The notes beneath the pieces are model-generated. The model made no database searches, had not been told where the DNA came from, and worked only from the letters and a program-made list of their open reading frames with translations. Position numbers and translations under genes: made by a program. From Amaurobius ferox (taxonomy: Eukaryota; Arthropoda; Arachnida; Araneae; Amaurobiidae), in NCBI GenBank assembly GCA_951213105.1, contig OX578140.1, positions 122,571,985 to 122,635,984 of the forward strand: a DNA stretch of 64,000 bases, given 5' to 3'. Shown here one piece after another: positions 45,996 through 57,300 of this stretch; positions within the stretch are counted from its first letter, which is position 1, and each line of letters opens with the position of its first letter.

Positions 45996-46881
45996 ATCTA
46001 ATGTGGGCAACACATGACTTTCCTTATATAATGCAATGAATTTACTACTTTTACAGTAAAAAAAAAGGTTTTTCTTATAGTAGATACTTATATTCTTTCT
46101 AAGATATTGAATGTTCGTCAATTAGTCGTCATTTTCCTTAATTTAGCGTCATTTTTATCCATTTGGCAATATTTTCGTTAATTTGGCTGCATTTAAAAAA
46201 GTCGCCAAGTTGGCGACATTCCGCCAAATTCATCGCCAAAATCTCGCTAGGATGGAGAAATAAATTATTCTTATTTATAGCAGATAAATGATTATTGGTG
46301 TTCAAATACAAAAATATTACTCAAAGTATCTTTTCTCATGAATGGAACGAGCTAGATCCACGAGAATGATGTCACCCAATTTATCGCATGATATTACATA
46401 TGAAAAGTGAAAAGATTTCTCAACAGTTAATATATTTTTTTTAATTTATGAAATTTTTGAAAAATTTATTTAAAAAATTTGCAATATCTCTAGAACGGTT
46501 CATGCTAGCGTTCTAAAGTTTATGTCAATCGTTTTCTAAGGAAAAATTACATAAGAAATGTCTATTTGCGAAACTTTATTAAAGCTTTTGATTTTTGGAT
46601 GATTTTTTCAAAATTTCACTCTAAACTTTAGAGGGGTTCTGAATATTCGATAACGTTTAAAAACAACAAGCTTCCAGTATTCATGAACTGTGATTTTTGT
46701 ACCAAATTTCGTTCGAATCGGTCCATTCGTTCGTCAGTTATCGTCTCCATAGACTCACTGACACACACACACATACACACACACACATACACACACATAC
46801 TTCCACACACACACACACATACTTTCACACACACACACATACTTACACACACACACACATACTTTCACACACACACGCACG

Positions 46882-46912
<31 letters not shown>

Positions 46913-47110
46913 GCACACACACACACGCACACGCACACACACACACACACACACACATGCTTTCACACACACACACACACAGATATCACTTTAAAAATGT
47001 TCGATTCGTGATCAGGGATGCTTGAAACGTGCTCTCCCGTCGAAAACTCGAATTCGAATTTTCGACCCTATCACAATACTTTCCTTATACATTGTGTATA
47101 TAAGGAAAGT
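45996..47110 (-). mobile_element. PB family copy 7 with expanded CA tract
   Basis: Minus-strand copy. The 5' palindrome ends at 47110 (ACTTTCCTTATATACACAAT) and the 3' end ATCTAATGTGGGCAACACATG lies at 45996. The TG/CA tract (46764-46982) is about 220 bases, the main reason this copy is over 1.1 kb. Confidence 0.8.
46764..46982. repeat. (CA)n with CATACTTTCA interruptions in PB copy 7
   Basis: ACACAC runs are broken by ATACTTTCACACAC and ACGCAC variants. The position matches the short TG tract of other PB copies. Histidine/threonine frames across it are not genes. Confidence 0.9.
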
Positions 47111-48334
47111 AACAAAGTACCAACTATGAATCTTACATTACTATTAATCTTATACCTCTTTCACAATAAATAAAGCAATCTGCGATTAAATCACAACTAG
47201 TGATGCTGTCGTTAAAAAAATAGATCCTAGGTGTGTTAAAAACTACAGTGTAAAAATAACGAGACGTTACAATGTAGCTTAATACATATATTTTGAAACA
47301 GAAAGAAAATGCAATTCAAGCAAAATCAGATTTTTTAGAATCATTCAAGCTTTCAAATCCATTCATCATGAAACTATGTTTTGGGACTTAGTGAATTTTC
47401 CTTGCAAGCTCACGATATACATAAACAGTGCTCTAAACCCAGCCCCGGAATTCAAACCCAACTCCTATGGATATGGATGAGAGAATGTGAATCATTTGGT
47501 CTAAGTAAGCGGAAATTACAACTCCTTATGAGTAGAACCATTGCAAATCAATCTATTTGATAAAAGCGCTATTGCAGGATTGAAACACTGTATTATTATT
47601 GTCAAAGAAATTTGAGAGCAATTCAAGTAGTTTTCTACATATGAGTGGCATTATTTCTGCTTTTAATAATTTTCTGGTTAAAATTATTTAATTTCTACAA
47701 CTGCACCAACTGCTTTTTGTTGTTGTTGTTTTCTTGTCTTTTATTTGTATGTTGTTCTTCTGTTTCTGTTATTTAAAGATTTTTCAGTAATTCGGTATTT
47801 TATTTGGCTTCAACATGGTTCTAAATTTCTAATTATTTCCCAAGTTAAATTGGATGTACCTGTTTTCTAAAGTACTCTGGCTATTTTTCCAAATTTTATT
47901 TTGATATATGTCATGCCTATGCATGTCTTTGTGTTCTGTATGTCTATGTGTTTTGTTATTTCTGTGCTTTTCGCGGCTGTCCGTTGTAACTTCTCTACAG
48001 CCTTTGGGTGAACTGGGCGGCCTGAGTAATAAAAAAAACCCACTCGATAGATCATAGGTCCGGAACTATTCTAGCTCCTACTTCTAAAAAAATTATCACA
48101 TTCAAGGACTCACTCATGCTAAAAGTTTGAAGACATTCGCAATCAAGAACACAATTGAAAGATGGATTTCAGGTCAACAACGTATTCCAAGGCTGAAGTT
48201 CCGGATCGAGAGCAAAAAATGTAATTGGTGTAAAACAAAAGGTAGAGGACCCCATTGCTAAATGAAAATGTTTTTCTATAAATGTTTTAAAGAAAAATAC
48301 TTTTATTCAAAATATATAAACTAAAATATCTTCT
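47111..48334. other. Unassigned spacer with a SINE tail scrap
   Basis: At about 48000-48030, CCTTTGGGTGAACTGGGCGG then CCTGAGTAATAAAAA resembles the SINE 3' tail. The remainder is unassigned. Confidence 0.4.
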
Positions 48335-50795
48335 CGCTGTATCTAGTGGTTGGTCTGCTTAAGACAAGGATCTAGTCTCAAAGGAAATCTACTCTGGTCT
48401 CTCAAGTATCTGGGACTGGTCTAAATTAGTTGGCCGAAGATCAGAATCTAGTTTCAAAGAAATTATGATCCAGATTCGAGTATCTAAGAGTAGTTTAAAC
48501 GGGTCAACCTAAGACAGGTATCTATTCTCAAAGAAAATCTACCCTAGAATCAATTATCTTTTACTGGACTAAACTGTTTGGCCGAAGACAAGGATCTAGT
48601 CTCAAAGAAAATAAACTATAGTCTCCAATATCTGGTACTAGTTTAAACTGCCCAAGCTAAGACAAGGATCTAATCAGTCTCAAATAAAATCTACTCTAGA
48701 CTCAATTATCTTAACTGGTCTAAACTGATTGGCTGAAGACAAGGATCTAGTTAGTCTCAAAGGAAATATAGTCTAATCTCAAATATATGGGACTAGTTTA
48801 AAGTGGTCAACCTAAGACAAGGATCTAGTTAGTCTCAAAGGGAATATAGTCTAATCTCAAATATATGGGACTAGTTTAAACTGGTCAACCTAAGACAAGG
48901 ATCTAGTTAGTCTCAAAGGAAATATAGTCTAATCTCAAATATATGGGACTAGTTTAAACTGGTCAACCTAAGACAAGGATCTAGTCTCGAGGGCGCGGTA
49001 GCCCTGTGGTTAGCGCGCTGGAGTTGCACTCGGTAGGCCCGGGTTCGATTCCAGCCACTGCCCAAACTGCCGCCGTGTTCACGCGGAGTACGATCACGTT
49101 AAACATGTGGGTCCGTAAGTCCTTCCGAGAGGTTGGTGGTAGGGGAAGGAGGGTACGGTCCCTGTGGATGCTTCCCCCACTGGGTTCCGGTCTAAATTGG
49201 GTGGCACTTCCCGGCCGTCCCAACAGATACCTTACACCTTTCTGGTAGGTCGGACGGTCTGGGTCGAAGAAGAAGAAGGATCTAGTCTCAAAAAAAACCT
49301 ACTCTGGCCTCTCAAGTATCTGGAACTAGTCTAAACTGGTTGTCCTAAGACAAAGATCTAGTCTCAAAGAAAATCTACTCTGGAATAAATTATCTGGGAC
49401 AGGATCAAACTGTTTAAACTAAGACAAAAGTATAATTAGTATCAAATAAAATCTACTCTAGACTCAATTATCTTTGACGACTGGTCTAATCTGGTTGGCT
49501 GAAGACAAGGATCTAGTTTCAAGGAAAATATACTGTAGTCTCAAGTATCTGGGACTGGTTTAAACTGATCAACTTAAGACAAGGATCTAGTCTCAAAGAA
49601 AATCTACTCTAATTTCTCAAATACTTGGGTACTGGTCTAAACTGAGTGGCCTGAGACACAGATCTGGTCTCAAAAAATATATTCTGATCTCTTAGAATCT
49701 ATTCCAGTTTCTGGTACTGGTCTAAATTGGTTGCCCTAAGATATGGATCTAGTCTCAAAGAAAACAAACTATATTCTCAAGCAGATGGATCTGATTTAAA
49801 CTATTCAAGCTCAGATAAGGTTCTAGTTTCAAATAAAATCTACTCTAGACTCCATTATATGTGACTGGTCTAAACTGGTTGGCCGAAGGCAAAGTTCTAG
49901 TCTCAAAGAAAATATGCTCATCTCAAGTATCGAAACTGATTTAAATTAGTCAGCCTAAAACAGGGATCTGGTCTGAAAAACGCACTCTGGTCTTTCAAAT
50001 ACCTGCAACTAGTCTAAACTGGTTGGCCTAAGTCGCGGATCTGGTCTCAAAGGGAATCTATTTAAGTCTGAAATACTTGAGACTGGTTTTGAACTGGTCA
50101 TCCTAAGACAGGGATCTAGTTTGAAATAAAATCTTCTCTATACTCTATTGACTGATTTAAACTGGTTGGCCTAAAACAAGGATCTTGTCTCAAAGGAAAT
50201 ATACTCTAGTCTCAAGTATCTGGGACTGGTCTAAACTGATCAGCCTGAAACAGGGGGTCTAGTCTTAAATAAAATCGATTTTAGTTTCAGGTATCTAAAA
50301 CTTTAGGTATCTAAAAGTGTTCTAAACTAGTTAGCTGAAGATAAGGATCTGGTTGAAGAAATTATGCTCTCTCTCTCTATCTGGAACTGATCTAAATGGA
50401 TCAGCCCATGACAGGGATCTAGTATCAAAGAAAATCTACTCTAGTCTAATAAGTATTTGGGTCTGACCTAAGCTGGTTGGCCAAAGCCAAGGATGTAGTC
50501 TCAAAAAATTGTACTTTAGTCTCTATCTAAAACTGCTCTGATTGAGACAGGGATCTAGTCTAAAATAAAATCAACTCGAGACTCAACTATATTTGACTGG
50601 TCTAAACTGGTTGATGGAAGAAAAAGGATCTAATCTTAAAGAAAATATAATCTAGTCTCGAGTATATCTGAAACTTTTCTGAACTGGTCCCCCTGAAACA
50701 GAGGTCTAGTCTCAAAGAAAATCTAGACTAGTCTGAAATATCTTATACTGGTCCAAACTAAACCAGCTTAAGACAGGTATCTATTTTTAAAACAA
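48335..50795. repeat. 75-78-bp minisatellite, roughly 29 units
   Basis: Units follow GACAAGGATCTAGTCTCAAA, GAAAATCTACTCTAGTCTC, AAGTATCTGGGACTGGT and CTAAACTGGTTGGCCTAA, with many substitutions. Three consecutive units starting at 48738, 48816 and 48894 are 78 bp each and nearly identical, sharing a TAGT duplication in CTAGTTAGTCTC. Every frame meets stops such as TAAAC, so it is not a protein repeat. A SINE at 48989-49275 interrupts it. Confidence 0.9.
48989..49275 (+). mobile_element. tRNA-derived SINE, young full-length copy
   Basis: The 5' head has an A box (TAGCCCTGTGG, 48999-49009) and B box (GGTTCGATTCC, 49042-49052). The body (TACGATCACGTTAAACATG, GTCCTTCCGAGAGGTTGG) follows, then the tail GGTCGGACGGTCTGGGTCG with (GAA)n. 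A perfect 14-bp duplication AAGGATCTAGTCTC flanks it (48975-48988 and 49276-49289). It is expected to be transcribed by polymerase III and moved by a LINE enzyme. Small frames across it are not genes. It is the reference copy for this family in the window. Confidence 0.92.
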
Positions 50796-51314
50796 ATTAT
50801 GATGAAGCTGTGGTTGGAACTTCCACGCCTTTAATCTATACAGGAGCCCAGACAGGTAAATCAATGCTTGAATAGATCACTGCATCATCTTACACTGCTA
50901 TGTTAAATCTGTGATACTTATTGTAATCCTGATGACCAAATATATAAATCTCACCTATTCCAACTTGAGGAACAGCACCTCTTCGAATCAAAATTTAAAA
51001 TATTTCAATTTTAAGACTTGTAGTACTTTCGCTATGGGAAACTACACACAATAGCAGAATTCAAAGAAACCAGGGTAAAAAGTTAAAATTTTTAATCAAA
51101 ATCTTTACTTGGATTTTAGACTTATTTCTGCAATTTATTAAGAACAAAATCAAACATTTTATAAATTATAATTTTTGACCTAGAAAAGTAGCGAAAATCA
51201 AAGCTATTCATTCTGAATATTTTTACAAATATTTTAATCTTAATTAGCATATCTCTCTTTAAAACTCCAAATCTTGAGCTACCTTTCATTACCGCAAACA
51301 GAATACTGAGGTAA
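50796..51314. other. Unassigned spacer
   Basis: No feature recognised between the minisatellite and the small frame at 51315. Confidence 0.35.
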
Positions 51315-51698
51315 ATGTCAGTGACAATAAGCTTTATTAAAAGTTTCTCCCTTTCACAAACCGAAAACTATTTAATGCATTTGAAAATCAAGCTGTTGCA
51401 GGTGTTTGCCACCACATCTGTTGTTGCATTCTCTAAGCCCCTCCAAAAATCGATTCTTACTAGGAGTAAACCACGTGATCGTGACGTAATCTATGACGTC
51501 ACCACGTCTGGAGATGAATGGTGCCAGGGCGTGCTTCATGACTGTAGTAAAGTTTACGAGTTTGAAAAACATCGTGAGAGAAGCCCCATTGCGCGATACA
51601 GGGAAAAGATTAAGAACCAATCAAGCGTGTTTGCCTCTAAAAACATGAGGCATAAGAAATACATTGCATTTGCAAATGATGACAAAGTACGAGTTTGA
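51315..51698 (+). other. Open frame of 127 codons, function unknown
   Basis: Starts MSVTISFIKSFSLSQ and has a basic, charged second half (SKPRDRDVIYDVTTSGDEW, then HRERSPIARYREKIKNQ). No family is recognised and there is no clear signal peptide. The middle (51460-51560) is richer in G+C than its flanks, with CACGTGATCGTGACGTAATC that may instead be regulatory or repeat sequence. It ends just before PB copy 8. It could be an exon or chance; I see no splice evidence. Confidence 0.2.
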
Positions 51699-51755
51699 AA
51701 AATATCATATTTTCAATCATGCCTCTTCCTACATAATGCAATTAAATAACTTTTT

Positions 51756-51880
51756 ACTTTCCTTATATACATAATGTATAAGGAAAGTATTGTGACGGGG
51801 TCGAAAATTCGAATTCGAGTTTTCGACGGGAGAGCACGTTTCAAGCATCCCTGATCACGAATCAAACATTTTTGAAGCGA

Positions 51881-51973
<93 letters not shown>

Positions 51974-52756
51974 GTGTGTGTGTGTGTGTGCGTCAGTGGG
52001 TCTCTGGAGACGATAACTGACGAACGAATGGACCGATTCGAACCAAATTTGGTGCAAAAATCAGAATCTATAAACACTGGAAGCCTATTGTTTTTATACG
52101 CAATCGAATGTTCAGAACTCCCCTAAATTTTCGAATGAAATTTTGAAAAAATCGTTAATAAATCAAAACCAATAATAAAGTTACGTAAATATACATTTCT
52201 TATGTAATTTTTCATTAGAAAACGATTGACATAAATTTCAGAACGCTAACATGAACCGTTCTCGAGAAATTGCACATTTTTCAAAAAAATTATCAAAAAG
52301 TCATATAAAATAGAAAAAAAAAATTTTTCCTATTGAGAAACATGTTCACTTTTCATATAATATCATGCGATAAGTTGGGTGACATCGTTCTCGTGGATCT
52401 AGCTCGTTCCATTCATGAAAAAAGATACGTTGAGTAATACTTTTGCATTTGAACGCCAATTTATCTGCTGTAAGAATAACTTATTTCTTCGTCCATAACG
52501 CTTGGCGAGATTTTGGCGACGAAATTGGCGGAATGTCGCCAACTTGGCGACTTTTTGAAATGTTGCCGAATTAACGAAAATCTCGCCAAATGGATAAAAA
52601 TGACGATAAATCATAGAAAATGACGACTTATTGTCGAAAATTCAATATCTTGGAAAGGATATTAGTAACTACTAGAAGAAAAACCTATTTATTTTACTGT
52701 GAAAGTAGTAAATTCATTGCATTATATAAGGAAAGTCATGTGTTGCCCACATCAGA
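51756..52756 (+). mobile_element. PB family copy 8, near-consensus
   Basis: Perfect 5' palindrome ACTTTCCTTATATACATAAT and TATAAGGAAAGT, GACGGGGTCGAAAATTCGAA, a 110-base TG tract at 51884-51990, and a 3' end ATAAGGAAAGTCATGTGTTG then CCCACATCAGA before T. This copy shows the family structure most clearly: a 5' arm, its 3' partner, and the ATGTG/CACAT stem-loop after the 3' arm. Confidence 0.85.
51884..51990. repeat. (TG)n in PB copy 8
   Basis: Nearly pure TG with a few TGCG variants, at the usual PB tract position. Confidence 0.92.
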
Positions 52757-53781
52757 TTTTTTTCTTTCATAACGAAACAAGCAAATTCGAAGTTCGTGGA
52801 GAAATGTTTATGGAATTGAACCACGAAAAGAGGAGAACTAGAGGAGTGGACTCTTTTGGACTTCATGTTGGTTGGTTCTCTTTCACTGACGAAGGGGATC
52901 CAGCGTATCCTCGAAACAGCTATGTGCTGCTTTATCGTGCTAATTGGGCTTATTCACGTTGCTCTAGTTCTCCTTATCTTTCGCACAAAGTGTATTTTAC
53001 TTATTCATGCATTAAAATTTAACTCTTTTCTCAGGGACAACATGTAAAACTATTTTGAAATGCAACATTCTCTTAAATTTCGCACATATCTAACTGTTTA
53101 ATAAACAGCTATAAGAAAAATTGCTGGCATTCGATGAGCAATATAGTCTATATATAAAACGTTTTTCTTTATAGTTTAAAACTCAAACTTTATTATAAAA
53201 AATCGTTGGTTTGTGCTTCATTAATAGGTTCTTAAAATTCAAAATACAAATGCTTATCATGTTTTCGTATGTTAATATTGTATTTAACTTTTAGTTAATT
53301 AATTTGGAAATGTGAACCTGTTGCGTAAATTCGTCAGATGTGAGTATAAATAAATAAAAAAAGAACGCCACGGTGTTATTTGCATTGAATAAACATCCCG
53401 TAAACTGAAATGTGGCCCGTTTGGCGACTTAAAACAGAATAACTTATTTATATTGACATGAAAATTCCAGGTCACATTATAATCGACAGTTTTAGTAATA
53501 TTCCGTGAAATAAATGGCAATTTATAAATTTTTAAAGCCATAATACAAAACAATTACAAAATATATGGTCTCCCTTAAATAGAACGAATTAGATCAACGA
53601 AAAAGATGTTAGTAAATGTGTTGCATAATGTCACACATGCAAAGTGAACATGTTTATCGACACTTATTACAGTCTTAATGCTCTGTAACTTTTTTGATAC
53701 ATTTAATAATAACTCGAGTAATTGTGCAATATCTCGAGAAGGTTCATACCAGAGTTTCAAAAGAGGTGTCTTTCGTTTTTT
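52757..53781. other. Unassigned spacer
   Basis: Two overlapping frames at 52699-53047 include a hydrophobic stretch CFIVLIGLIHVALVLLIF in one frame only. No family is recognised. A PB-like scrap (ATTGTGCAATATCTCGAGAA) lies near 53720. Confidence 0.35.
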
Positions 53782-55076
53782 AACACTTTACAACAAAGTT
53801 GAAAAGTGTTTATGACTTTGTTCATTCTGTCTGTCTGTCTGTCTGTCTATCCGTTAGCACGATAACTGCCGTAAAAATGGTTTAATCAAAATGAAATTTT
53901 AGTATGTTGTTCAGCCGGTCAGTAGGTCCTATGGGAGTATAAATGAATAATATCACCCAATTAGTTTTGGATTGAATCTGGGTTGAAAAAATGAAATACA
54001 TTGAACCCTGTGGGACCTAATTTTTCAAACATTTTTTAAAATTCACAAATTGCTTTGAAATTTTTAGGTAATATTCAAATTATTCCATAAAATATATAAA
54101 AAAATTTCAGCAAAATATATTTAGTAGTTTTTAAATAAAAATTAAAATAATAATTTCACCTTTTATATGAAGCGATCACGTGACCATGATATGAAAAGAT
54201 CACGTGAACCACTTCAAAATAAAATATGGCATCCATTTTGTCTCAAAATCGTGATTTTTAAAGTTCTTTTTAATTCATATTGAGTGTTGTATTCGTCCTA
54301 AAACCGCTGTATTTCTGCTTAAATTCTGTGCATCTACATACTGAAACAACGCAATTACAATATATTTTAGTTTAAATGATCATCCAAATTAGATTATTTC
54401 TACAATGACACCTAATTTTCACTTATGTAAAATGTAAACAGCAAAATATGTAGGATGAGTTCTATAAGAATTGTTGTATTTTTTTAACGCAAAAGTATTT
54501 AGCTCATGGAGTCTGCATAGCTGATATGAATGAAATATTCATTGATTTTATAGTGAGAAGGACGATTTTTTTCGATGAAGTTTAACGCATAGAGTTTAAT
54601 TACTTGTAGCTCCATGGTCTTAAGTTTTCAAATAAAATAAATTATTTTAGCACTGCGATGAATGAAATGATTGGAAAAATGTTATGAATGAAATGCTGCT
54701 TTTATAGAGAGAGCCAGGCGTGTTATTTTTTCTATGACGTCATTTGAATGAATGTCAGTTGTTTTCGATGAAGTTTTCAAGTATAATAAATTTTTGTAGT
54801 ATTACGATGATTTTAAAAATATTACCGAGGAATGTATCGCATTTTAGAGGTGTTTAAACCAGGCAATTTATATTTCAATGCCGTCATTTGAATGAAGTTC
54901 ATTTTTTTTTCGATGAAGGTTTAAGTTTTCAAATATAGTAAATAAATGTAGTATTGTGATAAGTTTCAAAATATTACTTAGGAATGTATTGCATTTTAGA
55001 GATGTTTAAATAAAATTGCATTGAAGTTGGAAAGTGTTTCATAATCAATGCTTTAAGCATGATTGATCTTTCTTGT
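53782..55076 (+). mobile_element. PA family copy 7, full length
   Basis: AACACTTTACAACAAAGTTG with arm AAAGTGTT, (GTCT)n, GTTAGCACGATAACTGCCG, and three internal modules starting near 54569, 54769 and 54908 (each TTTCGATGAAG). The 3' end is GGAAAGTGTTTCATAATC, then the stem-loop AATCAATGCTTTAAGCATGA, then CTTTCTTGT. It is preceded by T runs and followed by T. It is non-coding. Confidence 0.85.
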
Positions 55077-55089
55077 TTAAGGATATGTT

Positions 55090-55510
55090 TCGTGCAAAAT
55101 GATTATTCATTTAACATTATTGAATGTTCTGAATAGTTGATGCTTTTCTTCAAATATTCGCTTGAAAATTGGGGGATCTTTCGAACGTTTTATCCCTTGT
55201 GGAATCAACAAAGACTCCAATATTCACTGTTTGTAATAATCGTACCAAATTTCATTCCAAACGCTCCATTTTTTTTCGTCACGGATCGAGTCAACCAGGG
55301 AACACACACATACACACATGAATACGCACAGACACACATAAATACACACAGGCATACATCAATACACACAGACACACATAAATACACACAGATATACATA
55401 CATACACTCATGCCTACATACACACATCACCTCAAACACTCACCCTCGTTTTCAGATGTGTTCGAAACGTATACATCTTTGAAGATTACCACTGCGGATG
55501 ATTTTCTTTT
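55090..55510 (-). mobile_element. Diverged PB relative with CA tract
   Basis: Minus-strand similarity to PB: AATGAAATTTGGTACGATTA, AACAGTGAATATTGGAGTC, a CA tract at 55301-55430, then a GAGGTGATG motif and CGAAACGTATACATC. The outer ends are not clear. Confidence 0.45.
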
Positions 55511-56063
55511 TTTTTTTGCGAAAGTATGTCAGCACACAAGAGAGACTTCATAAATTTTAGGATTGAAATGGCACTATCTTCTAACTTGAAAATTGTCTCT
55601 GATAGTTTGCAAATTTTATTTCGACTACGAGATCCAGTGCAATTCCGTCCTAGTATCTCCAAGGTTGAACGCCGGCTGGCTAGTACAAAGATTAGTTATT
55701 CCATTTCCGATTGGGGAAAAAAAAATTCACAATTTCGTCCTACAAATTCTTTACAATGACGTCCAAACGAATTAACCCTGCAGGTTTGTGCAGTGATGTT
55801 GAGAGTCTGAAAATGACTCTAATACGATTAGTATGGGCTATGGCATAATGGGCGTCGATTTCAAATCGGGAAGCCAACGACTTTGCAGGATACTAACCTG
55901 AATAAAAAATAGTGGCATCAAGAGACCAGCCTAAAGTAAACATGACAAAAGTGGACTGTCAGATTGTCAAGTTGCATGTCATTCTGAGATTAGCGGAAGG
56001 ATAATGCAGAGTTCACTTTGACAGTAAGATCTTGCAATTTCTTCCAAGTGTCTCAGCGACGGA

Positions 56064-56796
56064 AAACTACTGGTTTACAAATCAATAAAAGTAAAATAAA
56101 AGTCTTAAGAATTAATGAAAAAACTTCTGAAAATGTAAAATTAGATGATGAATCAATTGAAGATGTAAATAGCTTCACTTGCTTGGTGTACTGGTGAACA
56201 AGGAGGGTGGAAGACATAAAGAAATCAAAATAAGAATTGCAAGAGCTCAGAATTGTTTTAGAAAAATAAATAAAATATGGAGAACTACTAACCTTAATTT
56301 AAAAACCAAAATTAACCTTTTTAATTCCATAGTGAAAAGCGTTTTACTGTATGGAGCCGAAACATGGAAATTAACAAGGGGCCAATGCAACACGTTAAAT
56401 GCCTGGCAGATTAAATGTCTGAGGAAAATATTGGGAGTATTTTGGTCTTATGTTATTACTAACACTGAATTCTACAAGAGTACTGGATAGAAATCAATTG
56501 AGATGGAAATAAGAAAACGTAGATGGAAATGGACTGGACATGTCTTAAGAATGCCGCAGTATAACATCCCTGCTGTGACACTTACTTGGGCGCCTGAAGG
56601 AAAAAGATCTCGGGGTCGACCCAAGCTAACTTGGAGGAGACTGGTGGAGCAGCACAGAAATTTGATAGGATGGGCGATCTGGTCAGAAGCAAGGACTGCG
56701 GCACAAGATTGACCAGGATGGCGACGCAAGCTGAAGGCCTTATGTGCCACTAGGCACGATAAGTTATGATGATGATGATGACGATGATGATGATGA
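56064..56796 (+). mobile_element. 5'-truncated LINE with target duplication
   Basis: A 733-bp non-LTR retrotransposon end, finishing in a (GATGAT)n tail at 56768-56796. A 13-bp duplication with one mismatch flanks it: TCTCAGCGACGGA at 56051-56063 and TCTCAGCGATGGA at 56797-56809. Truncation at the 5' end is the usual result of target-primed reverse transcription. Confidence 0.85.
56068..56712 (+). pseudogene. LINE reverse transcriptase C-terminal region (RTE-like)
   Basis: Translation starts TGLQINKSKIKVLRIN and goes through a frameshift near 56190 to LGVLVNKEGG, RIARAQNCFRKINKIW and SIVKSVLLYGAETWKL. A stop falls at 56488, and the last part KRRWKWTGHVLRM, PEGKRSRGRPKLTWRR and GWAIWSEARTAAQD continues in another frame. 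This order (LYGxExW, RWxGHVxRM, GRPxxTWRR) is the hallmark C-terminus of many animal LINEs. No catalytic core or endonuclease is included. Clade assignment is tentative. Confidence 0.85.
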
Positions 56797-56869
56797 TCTC
56801 AGCGATGGAGCTTTGAATGGTTAGTTTGAAGATCCGTGATTCGATTCCCGGTTGGTGCAGCAAGGTTTA

Positions 56870-57083
56870 CATAATTCTTATCGAGTTCAAGTGTTAATAA
56901 TTAATAAGTGAAGATAGCATTAAGGAAGTTCCATCTGACTGAGAATAATTGATTTTTTATAATTGTTAATTCCAAAAAAATATGAAGAAAATAATATATT
57001 TTGGAATCAACCCTAAAATAAAAGTGTCTATGTCATTCAGTTACTTGTAATGTATTTGCTACATGTATTTTATATTTTATATC

Positions 57084-57168
<85 letters not shown>

Positions 57169-57269
57169 GCATAGCGCTTTACAAGTTGTATTAAAAAAAA
57201 AAATATTTTTTTTAGCTTTTAGCTTTTTAATCAATTCACTCAAAATTGTAGCATTTTTTCAAGTTTTAT

Positions 57270-57300
<31 letters not shown>

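Larger units (their letters stand above)
55650..56870 (+). mobile_element. Second tRNA-like SINE family, split by a LINE
   Basis: Degraded head-like text near 55660-55730 (AGGTTGAACGCCGGCTGG) is followed by the linker AACCCTGCAGGTTTGTGCA, TGAAAATGACTCTAATACGA and GTCAGATTGTCAAGTTG. A second head begins near 56040. It is interrupted at 56064-56796 and continues with CGTGATTCGATTCCCGGTTG (B box) to about 56860. The same arrangement occurs at 59480-59960. Confidence 0.55.

Noticed and set aside
46628..47011. Frames of 73-104 codons in the CA tract
   Set aside because: Same cause: expanded microsatellite inside a PB copy.
48335..50795. Protein repeat domain encoded by the 75-78-bp units
   Set aside because: Stops occur in every frame of the unit, and unit length varies between 74 and 78 bases.
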